A DNA stretch of 64,000 nt from IMG/VR virus record IMGVR_UViG_3300013126_000031, positions 1 through 64,000 of that record. One strand, 5' to 3'. Shown in pieces: positions 46,335 to 55,197 of this stretch. The notes beneath the pieces are model-generated. The model was not told the origin of the DNA, did not search any database, and saw only the letters and a program-made list of their open reading frames with translations. Position numbers and translations under genes: made by a program. Each line of letters opens with the position of its first letter. The stretch's first letter is position 1. The stretch comes from a virus.

Positions 46335-46520
46335 TTAAGCAGTTTTAGCTGTTTTATTCTTTGCAGAAACGTCTTGTCTTAATGTTTGTGACAATGTTCT
46401 GATTTCTTGTAACCCTTTTCTAAGTCTTACACCAGCAGCCTTGTTACCTTTTTCGTAAAATTTTGCAGCATCTTCTTCAATAGAAGCAATCAACGTTTTT
46501 AATTCTTCAAATTTTTCCAT
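46335..46520 (-). CDS. Small histone-like helical protein, 61 aa
   Basis: MEKFEELKTLIASIEEDAAK followed by a basic C-terminus (AKNKTAKTA). The acidic helix plus AKTA tail resembles the Hc1-like small proteins of Bacteroidota (histone H1 family start). DNA binding is possible. Confidence 0.6.
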   Translation of the reverse strand: MEKFEELKTLIASIEEDAAKFYEKGNKAAGVRLRKGLQEIRTLSQTLRQDVSAKNKTAKTA

Positions 46521-46521
46521 T

Positions 46522-46746
46522 TTAGTTTTCTTTTTCGTTTTTGTTATTGTTATTTAATAGATTACCAAACGTGGCAATCGCATTTTCAGTACTAGAAAGT
46601 CTATATAGTATAGCCTTAGCCTCAGCCATTTTTGAATCGATAGATTTATCCTTATCATTAATGATTCTTTCTAAATCATCTTCAAGTTTCATCTTATCCA
46701 TGGTCATATCAGTCATAACCAAGTTAAATAATCTTTCCGTGTTCAT
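46522..46746 (-). CDS. Small helical protein, 74 aa
   Basis: MNTERLFNLVMTDMTMDKMK, helical throughout, ends in asparagine/lysine. Stop 1 nt from the next start. Function unknown. Confidence 0.55.
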   Translation of the reverse strand: MNTERLFNLVMTDMTMDKMKLEDDLERIINDKDKSIDSKMAEAKAILYRLSSTENAIATFGNLLNNNNKNEKEN

Positions 46747-46804
46747 AATTTTTATTTTAAAACTAATACATTTTTTTATAAAAATAAATAGTAAAACCTA
46801 TTTT

Positions 46805-47278
46805 TTATTCACTAATCAGTGATTTTTCAAAAATATTATAAACTTCAATCATTGTATCTATATCAGCTTGCGTTTTTGGTTTATCATAACTTAGAACATT
46901 TTCCCATATTTTTAAAATACCAGAATCACTATAATTTTGTTGTTCTTTACCATCATACATATAAAACACCTCTAACATAAACTCTAAAAAATAATTATAT
47001 AATTTAGGGTTTTTGATATAAATACCTTCTTCTTTGAAATTATCAACCACTTTATTCCAACACCATCTAAAATGTTTTATCTGGTCCTCAACCTTCATGT
47101 ATTCATCACCCAAATATGTGTCAAACACCAATGACAATAATGATTGAATGAAATCATTATACAATTCACATTTTTCATATAGTATATTATTGGAAGCATA
47201 GATAACTGAAACGCTCTCTTTGCTTATTTGGTTATGAAGGTATGCCAACAGACTTGTCTTATCAAATTTATTATCCAT
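46805..47278 (-). CDS. Hypothetical protein, 157 aa
   Basis: MDNKFDKTSLLAYLHNQISK, helical and aromatic, with DQIKHFRWCWNKVVDNFKEE. Conserved-looking, no family recognised. Confidence 0.6.
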   Translation of the reverse strand: MDNKFDKTSLLAYLHNQISKESVSVIYASNNILYEKCELYNDFIQSLLSLVFDTYLGDEYMKVEDQIKHFRWCWNKVVDNFKEEGIYIKNPKLYNYFLEFMLEVFYMYDGKEQQNYSDSGILKIWENVLSYDKPKTQADIDTMIEVYNIFEKSLISE

Positions 47279-47324
47279 AGTAAACTTTTAAGGAATATAA
47301 TATCTACCCCTAAAAAATAAAGAC

Positions 47325-47936
47325 TTATTTTATGTCAGTTGAATTTAATAAAGTATATGAGAAAGAATTACCATGTATCTTAGCCGCTCTTCTTACTATA
47401 ACCATAAACGCATCAAAATCCATAGCTCTTTTGAATACTTGACAACCAGCACTCCAGTTTTCAACCCATGTAGAATCTCTACCAGCTTTGTGTATATTTA
47501 TACCGTAAATACCTTCAGTTATTTTGTTCTCATCATATTCTAAATCAAAATCAGCATCACGGTAAACTTTAACTTTACCATTTCTTTGACATAACGCATC
47601 GTATTTACCTTGATGTTTATCAATCTTCCATGTACTTCTATATTGACCTTCCACCAATCTGGCACAACCACCGCTAATACCCATTTTGTTCCATTCTAAC
47701 ATTGATTTTTTACCTGGGTCGGTTGTTGCCGCCCATGCGTAAAATTGCCAAACACCCTTCTCATCTTTAAACGATACTGTCAATGTGTCATCAAATACGT
47801 TAGTAACTTTTTTACCAGTAGCGGCATTTCTAATACCTACAATATTAACATCATAAGTTTTGTTAGCGTCATCATTAAACCATTTAAAACCTTTAGCTTC
47901 TACAGCCGCTTTGATTTGTTCTCTTGTGTAACTCAT
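47325..47936 (-). CDS. L,D-transpeptidase-like fold protein
   Basis: 203 residues. IYGINIHKAGRDSTWVENWS with AGCQVF gives the H...S.GC arrangement of YkuD-type enzymes. Phage proteins of this kind may act on peptidoglycan. It ends a four-gene run that includes the two-component system. A cell-wall role is inferred, not proven. Confidence 0.65.
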   Translation of the reverse strand: MSYTREQIKAAVEAKGFKWFNDDANKTYDVNIVGIRNAATGKKVTNVFDDTLTVSFKDEKGVWQFYAWAATTDPGKKSMLEWNKMGISGGCARLVEGQYRSTWKIDKHQGKYDALCQRNGKVKVYRDADFDLEYDENKITEGIYGINIHKAGRDSTWVENWSAGCQVFKRAMDFDAFMVIVRRAAKIHGNSFSYTLLNSTDIK

Positions 47937-47937
47937 A

Positions 47938-48495
47938 TTATTTCTTTTTATCCATTTTATCTGAGGCGTATTTCACCCCCATTATTGTACCTATTATACT
48001 AAAACTGTTTGTTAACAAAATACCAAACATATTCGCCCATGATGATTCAATTATCGTTGAATCACCACCTATACTAATTATGTAAATATATATGGCTGTT
48101 GTTATAACACCAACACCTATTATAATCGATAGAGCTATTTTTACTGTTAAACCTATCAATTCAAATTGAGTTCTTCTTTGAAGTAAATCTAAATCACTTT
48201 CAGCTAATTCTTTTGCTTCTTTTGTTTGAGCTAACGCTATTTTAAGCTCTTCATTGATTCGCTCATTTTCTTCCTTTGCTTTTGTTAATTCAGTGTTTTG
48301 CGCTTGTACTTGTTTTGTGATTGTTAATCTTTTTCTTCTATTCTCATTATCATTTTCAATACAAGTTTCTAAATATTTTTTAAAAGCTTCATCATCAGTT
48401 TGAATTAATTTGACAATATTACCTTCTAAACCTATTTTTTTAGATTCATATAACTTTAATAACTCGGTAATTGTTTTTTTATCAAAACTTATCAT
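47938..48495 (-). CDS. Coiled-coil membrane protein
   Basis: 185 residues: soluble N-terminal part, a coiled coil at about 60-115 (KEENERINEELKIALAQTKE), then two membrane helices (VKIALSIIIGVGVITTAIYI and a second). Stop of the response regulator overlaps its start by 1 nt, so it may be the third component of the signalling module. Confidence 0.65.
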   Translation of the reverse strand: MISFDKKTITELLKLYESKKIGLEGNIVKLIQTDDEAFKKYLETCIENDNENRRKRLTITKQVQAQNTELTKAKEENERINEELKIALAQTKEAKELAESDLDLLQRRTQFELIGLTVKIALSIIIGVGVITTAIYIYIISIGGDSTIIESSWANMFGILLTNSFSIIGTIMGVKYASDKMDKKK

Positions 48496-48932
48496 TATTT
48501 GTATATTTTAAATTTGGATTTACCATTTTTATATTTATCAAAATCGGCTCTAAAAGCTTCTAATCTTGGTTCTATGTCATCTGTTTTAACAATCCAAAAT
48601 TGAGCACCAGCCTTTACTGCCTTTGCTTGTTCTTCTGGTTCATCACTAGATGAAATAATTCCAATGATAACATGATTACCATATTCAAAATTTATTCTTC
48701 TAACCAACTCGATACCGTCAAAACTAGACCCAATCATGTTTAAATCTACAAAAACACATTCTGGTCTTTCATCTGTTTTATTCTGCTCATACCATGCTTT
48801 AAACATTTTCTCAGCTTCATCTGCTGATGAAACGCTTTGTAGTGAGAGTGTAATATCTAGAAGACTGCAAGCATCTTCAAAAACTAAGTGGAATAAATCT
48901 TCATCATCCACTAATAAAATTGAATCTATCAT
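48495..48932 (-). CDS. Stand-alone response regulator receiver
   Basis: 145 residues: acidic pair DD at 9-10 (ILLVDDEDLFHL), phospho-acceptor D63 (VFVDLNM), IGIISSS with the Ser/Thr switch, and K116 (IVKTD). No output domain. It is coupled to the histidine kinase gene 2 nt upstream. It would signal by protein contact, perhaps with the coiled-coil membrane protein or the host transcription machinery. Confidence 0.92.
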   Translation of the reverse strand: MIDSILLVDDEDLFHLVFEDACSLLDITLSLQSVSSADEAEKMFKAWYEQNKTDERPECVFVDLNMIGSSFDGIELVRRINFEYGNHVIIGIISSSDEPEEQAKAVKAGAQFWIVKTDDIEPRLEAFRADFDKYKNGKSKFKIYK

Positions 48933-48934
48933 AA

Positions 48935-50695
48935 CTATTTAATTTTAATTCTAATCTTAGTCCCTTTATCTTTTTCACATGTAATACCAAAACCATGTTC
49001 TTTTAGTATTGCAACACATATGCTTAACCCTAGACCAGTTCCTGGTTCTTTTTGATTCCTTTTTCTGGAATAAGGTTTTGAATAAAGTTCGAATTCTTTT
49101 TGTGATAACCCTCTACCGTTATCTTGTACAACCAACGTATCTTCATCTTCCATGTAAATATTGATTAGTTTACTATTTGAGTCATTATACTTCAAACCAT
49201 TTCTAATTAGATTATCGATTGCTGTACAGAATAATGATTCATTCACTTCATGGTTTGGTAAATCATCTATTTTAACTTGACTTAAATAAGCTGTTGATTT
49301 TAAAAAATTAATTAATTTTTCTCTTAGATTATGATAATCTTTTGATAACACAGCATCTTTTTTAACTAGATTTGTAAATTCATAAACACCTTTGTAAACT
49401 TTTTGTGTGTGTTTCAAACCCTCTTTCAACATTTTTAACGGTGCTTCTAGTTTTAATTTATCTACCAATTCTGGTGTTAATCTTCGTTCTAACGAACTTA
49501 TACCTCTTGGGATATATGTGTTTATCCCAGAATGCATATCGTGTCTTAAAATCTTCGCAGCGTGTTCTAAATAAGTATTCTTTTTGTTTATTTCATTTAG
49601 TGATTCATATAACTCTGTTACATCTTGTCTAATTGACATAAAACCTAATAATTCACCAGTTTCTTGGTCAAAATCAGCTTTAATGTAAGTATCAACATAA
49701 TATAGTGTACCATTCTTTCTTTTATTGATAACTAAATCGTGCCAAATCTTTTTTTCAGAAACCGTTTTTTTATACATTTTAGACCAATAGTCTTTTGTTT
49801 GTATTCCAGAATTAACAATATTGTGGTCTTTACCTATTATTTCTCTTAATGAATAACCACATACTTCTGAGAATTTTTTATTAGCATATGTTATTTTACC
49901 ATGTTTATCAGTTTTTGAAATTAAAGCTGTTTCATTTACAAATTCTTCAAATTCGATAAGATTTTGTTCTACTTTTTTATTTTCTTTAACTGAATACATA
50001 AATGCAAAAATAGATGATAACATTTCTGAAAAATTAATCTCAACTTTATGCCATTCTCTTTGTTCTAATGATTCTAAACAAATAACCCCAATAACTTTAC
50101 CTTTATAGATAATTGGAACGTCCAACATAGATTTGATACCCAATGGAATTAAATATGATTCACCAAAACATTTTGTAGATTGATGTGTTAAGGCATCATC
50201 TGCAATAATTATAGGGTCAACTATCAACGAATTAAAATAAGGTTCGTAATCTTTCTTGTATAACGTAATATCTGTATACCATTTATCTTCTGATTTGATA
50301 TAAAGTTGTTCACATTCTATTGCTGTCTTATCTTCATTGTATAACCATATTGAACATCTATCCACACCAGTTGCTAACGTAACTTCTTTAGTTAAATGTT
50401 TTGACCCTTCAACTACATTACCATCATAAAATAATTGATTGTGTGATTGTTTAATCAATATTTCATTTAAATTTTTAGCGTAATAGTTTAAATTGGTAGA
50501 CTCTTTGCTTTTTCTAATGTAGTTTCTTATAAATAAAGTAGATGGTATTGAAAACAATAAAATAGTAACGTAATTAAAAACAGCCACTTCTTTACACATG
50601 GGAAAATAATCTAACATTAATAATGTATGTATTAAAATATAAAACACTATAATTGTTGAGCAAACACCTATGTATATTCTGTTTAATTTTTCCAT
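48935..50695 (-). CDS. Sensor histidine kinase with GAF and PAS domains
   Basis: 586 residues: two membrane helices at 9-28 and 39-57, a GAF domain at about 80-235, PAS with PAC at about 245-370, the H-box AAKILRHDMHSGIN near 395, and an HATPase with N box DNLIRNGLKYND, QDNGRGLS and GTGLGLSI. All parts for a functional kinase are present. Together with the receiver it makes a complete two-component system, rare in phages. It lies directly upstream of the wall-active gene set. Confidence 0.92.
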   Translation of the reverse strand: MEKLNRIYIGVCSTIIVFYILIHTLLMLDYFPMCKEVAVFNYVTILLFSIPSTLFIRNYIRKSKESTNLNYYAKNLNEILIKQSHNQLFYDGNVVEGSKHLTKEVTLATGVDRCSIWLYNEDKTAIECEQLYIKSEDKWYTDITLYKKDYEPYFNSLIVDPIIIADDALTHQSTKCFGESYLIPLGIKSMLDVPIIYKGKVIGVICLESLEQREWHKVEINFSEMLSSIFAFMYSVKENKKVEQNLIEFEEFVNETALISKTDKHGKITYANKKFSEVCGYSLREIIGKDHNIVNSGIQTKDYWSKMYKKTVSEKKIWHDLVINKRKNGTLYYVDTYIKADFDQETGELLGFMSIRQDVTELYESLNEINKKNTYLEHAAKILRHDMHSGINTYIPRGISSLERRLTPELVDKLKLEAPLKMLKEGLKHTQKVYKGVYEFTNLVKKDAVLSKDYHNLREKLINFLKSTAYLSQVKIDDLPNHEVNESLFCTAIDNLIRNGLKYNDSNSKLINIYMEDEDTLVVQDNGRGLSQKEFELYSKPYSRKRNQKEPGTGLGLSICVAILKEHGFGITCEKDKGTKIRIKIK

Positions 50696-50730
50696 TTATT
50701 GTTTTAACTATAAATATTAAAAAAAAATGA

Positions 50731-50757
50731 AAAACCCCAGCCGTAGCCAGGGTTTTA
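50731..50757 (-). terminator. Terminator after lysozyme gene
   Basis: Minus-strand AAAACCCTGGCTACGGCTGGGGTTTT. Confidence 0.85.
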
Positions 50758-50763
50758 TTAATT

Positions 50764-51225
50764 TTATTTGGTGAAATATAAATCAGCTTCTGCTTGTCTT
50801 CTTAATACCAATCCTTTTAACACTTTATTTGAAGCTTTTGTCCACTTCATAAATTCAGCTCTGATTGTTTCGTCATTAGGATTTGCATTAACTTTTTTAA
50901 GTAACGTACTACTTTTAAGATTATTTGGTCCTAAATTATAACAAAATGATACCAAAGCATCAAATTGATTTTGTGTAATCGTATCAATACAATAAGAGTC
51001 AACATATTGTTCAAATTTTGATAACATAGATTTTAATAACGCAACACCTTCTTCTTCAGTGATTGCTTTATCATTCATTGTTACTTTTTTACCATCTGGA
51101 TAAAATGTTGCACCATATCCTATAGTACAAATTTTTGCTGGACATAAATAAGGCTTACTTCTAAAACCTTCAAATTTTTTGATTAATTCGATACCTTTGG
51201 TACCAGTTTTTGTAATTTTTCCCAT
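50764..51225 (-). CDS. GH24 lysozyme (endolysin)
   Basis: 153 residues: IKKFEGFRSKPYLCPAKICT with the catalytic Glu, TIGYGATFYPDG with the G-Y-G strand, and NQFDALVSFCYNLG, all typical of T4/P21-type lysozymes. It cleaves peptidoglycan at lysis. Late-type box at 51237-51245 and terminator make it an independent late unit. Confidence 0.95.
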   Translation of the reverse strand: MGKITKTGTKGIELIKKFEGFRSKPYLCPAKICTIGYGATFYPDGKKVTMNDKAITEEEGVALLKSMLSKFEQYVDSYCIDTITQNQFDALVSFCYNLGPNNLKSSTLLKKVNANPNDETIRAEFMKWTKASNKVLKGLVLRRQAEADLYFTK

Positions 51226-51236
51226 AACTTTTTATT

Positions 51237-51245
51237 TATAAATAT
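51237..51245 (-). promoter_or_regulatory. ATATTTATA late-type box of lysozyme gene
   Basis: Minus strand ATATTTATAAATAAAAAG 11 nt before the start. Confidence 0.55.
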
Positions 51246-51252
51246 CCAGAAT

Positions 51253-51283
51253 GAAAAAAGGTACCCGTTATGAGTACCTTTTT
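51253..51283 (-). terminator. Terminator after gene 51307
   Basis: Minus-strand AAAAGGTACTCATAACGGGTACC followed by T-run. Confidence 0.88.
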
Positions 51284-51306
51284 TATATTTAATTTATTCA
51301 TTTATT

Positions 51307-53175
51307 TTAAAATTCTTCATCACCTTCTTCATACATACCTTCTTCATACATACCTTCTTTATACATACCTTCTTCATACATACCTTCTTCATACATACCT
51401 TCTTCATACATACCTTCTTCTAATTCATTTGCGGCTGGTTCACTTTTCTTTTTGGTTGGTTTTTTAAAATCAGCCATTATCATTGGAACTAAAGTTCTTT
51501 CAAGATAATTAAAAGCTTTATCATTAATTGAATTTACATCACCTTTTACAACCTCATATCCTTCAGCACCAACATGTATTAACACACCATCAACACCAAA
51601 TAATACCCCATTCTCATCAAATCTTTGAATATTACCAATTTGTAAAATAGCGTCTTTAATTTTTGGGTTTAAATAAGATGAAAAATTTGTTAGCTTTCTT
51701 CCATATTTTGAAGCTTTTAATTTATCATCTTTTAATTCATACCCTATTTTTTGATTCCAAGCAATATCCGCAGCTCTTGCTGCCAAACCAGTTGAGATTT
51801 CATCAATTGTTTCTTCCATCCATGATTCATTCATCGGTTCAAATTTGATACCACCTAAAACAACGCTTTCAGTTACTTCTTCTTTACCTTCAGTTTCTAA
51901 ATTAGCTTTAGATTCTTTACCCATGTGGATATGTTTTTTAGCTTCAGCAGCATGAGGAACTTTTATTTCATCCCAGTTACCTTCTTTTGTTTTACCTTTT
52001 GCAATGTTTTCAGATTCTTCCATTTCAACACCTTCTTCCATTTCAACAGATTCTTTCATTGTTACATGTTTAGTTGCTTCTGGTGCTGATTTTTTTATTT
52101 TTTCAAATTCACCAGTTTTAGGTGTTGGTGCTTCAGTTTTCTTTTCAGTCGGAACCGAACCTTCTACATGTTTTTTAGCTTCTGGTGCATGTTTAACCGC
52201 ATCGTCAGCATCACCTTCTTTTGCATCAACTGATTCGATGTCTTCCATTTCCATCAATTGTCTAGTTTTTTTCCAGATATCTGTAAATTTAGCGTTTTCA
52301 TCTAATCTAGATTTACCTTTAACAGTACCCAATGTTTCTTGAGATTTATACCCCATAAGGTGTTTCATCTTTTGCATATCTTCATTAACCAAGTTTTTGT
52401 CAGATGCCATAAGTACAACAGCTTTACCTTCAGTTAAATTACCTTCCCAACGGATTTTATAGTTTTCAACACCGTCAGTCATTTCAAATACTTTGTTATC
52501 TACTTTGTACGATTCTGGTATCATTTTAAGTGCATTTCCTACACCGTTAAACTCTTTTTTGAATTTAAGTCTTTTCATTGTTTCTTTTATTTGTGGTTTA
52601 TTGTTATCATTGTTTTCTGCTAAAGCTGAAAATCTAGCCATTGGTTTTGAACCTTTTGGTAGTGTTTCAATATCCTCACCAAAACTAATAATACCTTTTT
52701 CAGCATCAATTCTTTTTTTGAATGAAGCTTCAGCGTTTTTAACTAAATTTTTACCGAACTCTGGACCAGTGAATCCTTGTTGGGCTGGAATAACGTTAGC
52801 CCATTCATTTGAATTACCCATTCTAGCTGAACCTTCAATTGCTTCTTTTGCTCTATCTTTAAATTCTTGGATTGGGTCTCTATCATATTGAATCATCTCT
52901 TGACCATTCATGATTTCCATTTGGTTATGGAATTCAACTTCTTTATCATTTGAATAATTAAATTTATTCTCAACTTTTGTTGTATCCATACCCTTTTTTA
53001 AAGATTTTTCATAATCAGCCAAACCTTTATCCATATCTTTAACAGCTTTTTTGTTTTCTTCACCAGATTTCTTTTTAGCAGCATCAGTTACAGTAATACC
53101 TGGTGTTGCTGTTTCTTCTTTGGCTTCGTTAACAAATTTTTGTGTCAAATGTTTTTTTATTATATTTTTATCCAT
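51307..53175 (-). CDS. Large putative virion protein with EEGMY repeats
   Basis: 622 residues. N-terminus MDKNIIKKHLTQKFVNEAKE is of the shared leader type. The centre is helical and acidic with repeated PEAKKH/AAEAKKH segments. The C-terminus carries seven EEGMY-type pentapeptides before EEGDEEF, encoded by a 15-bp tandem repeat. An internal scaffold or core protein, or a surface fibre, is possible. Late-type box near 53192-53200. Confidence 0.7.
   Translation of the reverse strand: MDKNIIKKHLTQKFVNEAKEETATPGITVTDAAKKKSGEENKKAVKDMDKGLADYEKSLKKGMDTTKVENKFNYSNDKEVEFHNQMEIMNGQEMIQYDRDPIQEFKDRAKEAIEGSARMGNSNEWANVIPAQQGFTGPEFGKNLVKNAEASFKKRIDAEKGIISFGEDIETLPKGSKPMARFSALAENNDNNKPQIKETMKRLKFKKEFNGVGNALKMIPESYKVDNKVFEMTDGVENYKIRWEGNLTEGKAVVLMASDKNLVNEDMQKMKHLMGYKSQETLGTVKGKSRLDENAKFTDIWKKTRQLMEMEDIESVDAKEGDADDAVKHAPEAKKHVEGSVPTEKKTEAPTPKTGEFEKIKKSAPEATKHVTMKESVEMEEGVEMEESENIAKGKTKEGNWDEIKVPHAAEAKKHIHMGKESKANLETEGKEEVTESVVLGGIKFEPMNESWMEETIDEISTGLAARAADIAWNQKIGYELKDDKLKASKYGRKLTNFSSYLNPKIKDAILQIGNIQRFDENGVLFGVDGVLIHVGAEGYEVVKGDVNSINDKAFNYLERTLVPMIMADFKKPTKKKSEPAANELEEGMYEEGMYEEGMYEEGMYKEGMYEEGMYEEGDEEF
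51322..51420 (-). repeat. 15-bp tandem repeat encoding (E/K)EGMY pentapeptides
   Basis: ACCTTCTTCATACAT recurs about seven times in frame within the gene at 51307. Copies are nearly identical (one carries TTT instead of TTC), which implies recent slippage and variable copy number. Confidence 0.92.
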
Positions 53176-53220
53176 TTTAATCGATTTAATTATAAATATC
53201 TTAGTTTTTAATAAAGTTTA

Positions 53221-54864
53221 TTACTTATTCTTTTTTGATTCAATTATTCTTTTTACTTCATCTATCGTTTTACCAGTTTGTTTAGCAATAGTTTCATAGA
53301 TTTTGTTTTCAGCCAACGAAGGTGCGTTTACGCTTCCCTTAGCTTTTCTTAATTTAACAACACCATCAACTGCACCAGCACTACAACCAGCACCAGCTGG
53401 TTTATTGTTTAGTTTAGTACAATCATTAAATTCAACAAATGCACCTCCAGCATATTGTGGTGTTTTTTCAGCTTTAGTTTTACCAACATTTTTAAATTCA
53501 CCATTTCTACCTATTGGTAATGCGTTTGCATCGTATTGACCTATTGAACCTTCACCTTGTGTTGTTTCATTTAATTCTTCTTTAAATGTTCTTTTTAAAG
53601 GTTCACCAAATTTACCAACTGGTGTGTTTAATCTAGCACCAGCACCGCCACCTCCAAAAACACTAGTACCACCACCTATAGCACCAGAAGTGGTTGCTTC
53701 ATCAAAAGGTAATCTTGTTTGTGTATAATTAGGGTTTTTTGATTGTGGTAATTCTATTGTTTTACTAGTCACACCTTTAGCACTTGCAGAGTTAGCTGCA
53801 TCTCTTTGTGCAAATCTTTCAGCGTCTTGTGCTTGTGACCTAGCTCTAATTGCCGCTAATTTTTGTTTAATCATTTCTTTTTCTTCTGGTGATTTTTCTT
53901 CATAACCACTAGGTTGTTGTTTGAATGGTTCACCTAATTTAGATTTGATATCAGACATTTCCATTTCGTTAACAGCAGACAATAAAGATGTTAATTTTGT
54001 ATCTTTATCATAAAGGCTCAATAATTCATTTTTAAGCGCATCATCTATTTTAACCAATTCAACACCGTTTTCCCAATCTTCCAAACCTTCACCAGCTTCA
54101 TTTGCTATCTCGTCAGCATATGCCGCTAGTACTATTGGTTCTTGTGCTTCATTACCTCTCCAATCATAATGGTATTCAAAATCTGGCATACCATCTTCAT
54201 CTTTACCTATAAATTCTTCTTCAGCAAAACCTAAGTCATACGCTATCGAATCCAATTCTTTTTCTGGAACGTTATCATGATAAAAAGCGTATAATGAACC
54301 AGATTTATCTTTTAATAGTGCAATCTCACCATTTGAAAATAACCCTTCAAAACTTAATTTATTACTATCAATACTTGCTTTAGAATATGATGGGTCTTTT
54401 TGATTCCATGGAGCATTAGGGTCAGCATCTGCACCCATAGGATAATTATAGTTATCGTATTCAGTTATCTCACCACCAATCATTTTCGATAATTCTTCTT
54501 CTAGTTTTTCTTTAGCTTTTTCAGCTGAACCCAATGATTTAGATATTTCATACTTGCCGTCTTTTTTAATAATCATACCTTTCGATTCTAATGTTTCACA
54601 TATATCATCGTATGTTAAATCATGGTTAGCCCAAAATGGTGAAAAATCTTCACTTTTTCTGTAAAGATATTTAATAAGTTCAACAGTTTCATGTTTTAAA
54701 TCAGCGTCTGATTCTCTTATGAACTTTTTAACTTCAGAACCAGAAAAAGCCATCTTAAATGTTTTATCAACTTTTTTACCCATATTAGGTATTGCTGGCA
54801 TATTTTCATTTATTAAACTAACAATTTTATTATATTGTTCTTTGGTAATTTTTAATTTTTTCAT
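53221..54864 (-). CDS. Large putative virion protein, 547 aa
   Basis: Begins MKKLKITKEQYNKIVSLINE, again with an LxxxINE leader. Mostly acidic; a glycine- and alanine-rich central part (GAIGGGTSVFGGGGAGARLN) separates two domains. The C-terminal region has two isolated cysteines. No family recognised; promoter environment and size suggest a structural protein. Confidence 0.68.
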   Translation of the reverse strand: MKKLKITKEQYNKIVSLINENMPAIPNMGKKVDKTFKMAFSGSEVKKFIRESDADLKHETVELIKYLYRKSEDFSPFWANHDLTYDDICETLESKGMIIKKDGKYEISKSLGSAEKAKEKLEEELSKMIGGEITEYDNYNYPMGADADPNAPWNQKDPSYSKASIDSNKLSFEGLFSNGEIALLKDKSGSLYAFYHDNVPEKELDSIAYDLGFAEEEFIGKDEDGMPDFEYHYDWRGNEAQEPIVLAAYADEIANEAGEGLEDWENGVELVKIDDALKNELLSLYDKDTKLTSLLSAVNEMEMSDIKSKLGEPFKQQPSGYEEKSPEEKEMIKQKLAAIRARSQAQDAERFAQRDAANSASAKGVTSKTIELPQSKNPNYTQTRLPFDEATTSGAIGGGTSVFGGGGAGARLNTPVGKFGEPLKRTFKEELNETTQGEGSIGQYDANALPIGRNGEFKNVGKTKAEKTPQYAGGAFVEFNDCTKLNNKPAGAGCSAGAVDGVVKLRKAKGSVNAPSLAENKIYETIAKQTGKTIDEVKRIIESKKNK

Positions 54865-54871
54865 ATTAGTA

Positions 54872-55114
54872 TTAATTATTTTTATTTGACAAGTTATTAA
54901 CCCAAGTTGCCCTTTTTATCCAAAGTGTTTTGTAAAGTTGTGTTAATACATTTTTAGTTATATCAACAATTTTATCTTCCAATTCTTTTTCATTTTTAAG
55001 TCGGTCTTTGACAATTTTTTCTATTTTGTTTTTAAACTCAGAAGAATCTAAATAAACTTTTATTTGTTTATTAACATCAGTCTTTGTCATATCCTCATTT
55101 AATTTTTTTTTCAT
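54872..55114 (-). CDS. Small charged helical protein, 80 aa
   Basis: MKKKLNEDMTKTDVNKQIKV with long charged helices, ends in a hydrophobic-aromatic segment. It lies 7 nt before the 547-residue gene and shares its late promoter box at about 55128. Confidence 0.6.
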   Translation of the reverse strand: MKKKLNEDMTKTDVNKQIKVYLDSSEFKNKIEKIVKDRLKNEKELEDKIVDITKNVLTQLYKTLWIKRATWVNNLSNKNN

Positions 55115-55151
55115 ATAAGGGCTTTTTTATATATAAATATAATAAATAAAC

Positions 55152-55178
55152 AAAAAAAGCCCTAAGATTAGGGCTTTA
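55152..55178 (-). terminator. Terminator after tail tube gene
   Basis: Minus-strand AAAGCCCTAATCTTAGGGCTTTTTTT. Confidence 0.88.
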
Positions 55179-55197
55179 TTTAATTATTATAGTAATA

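Noticed and set aside
51322-51420. CRISPR-like array
   Set aside because: There are no spacers; it is a coding tandem repeat in frame with the gene at 51307.
52004-52891. Plus-strand Ser/Phe-rich ORFs within 51307-54864
   Set aside because: They are complementary-strand shadows of acidic, Glu/Lys-rich coding sequence.
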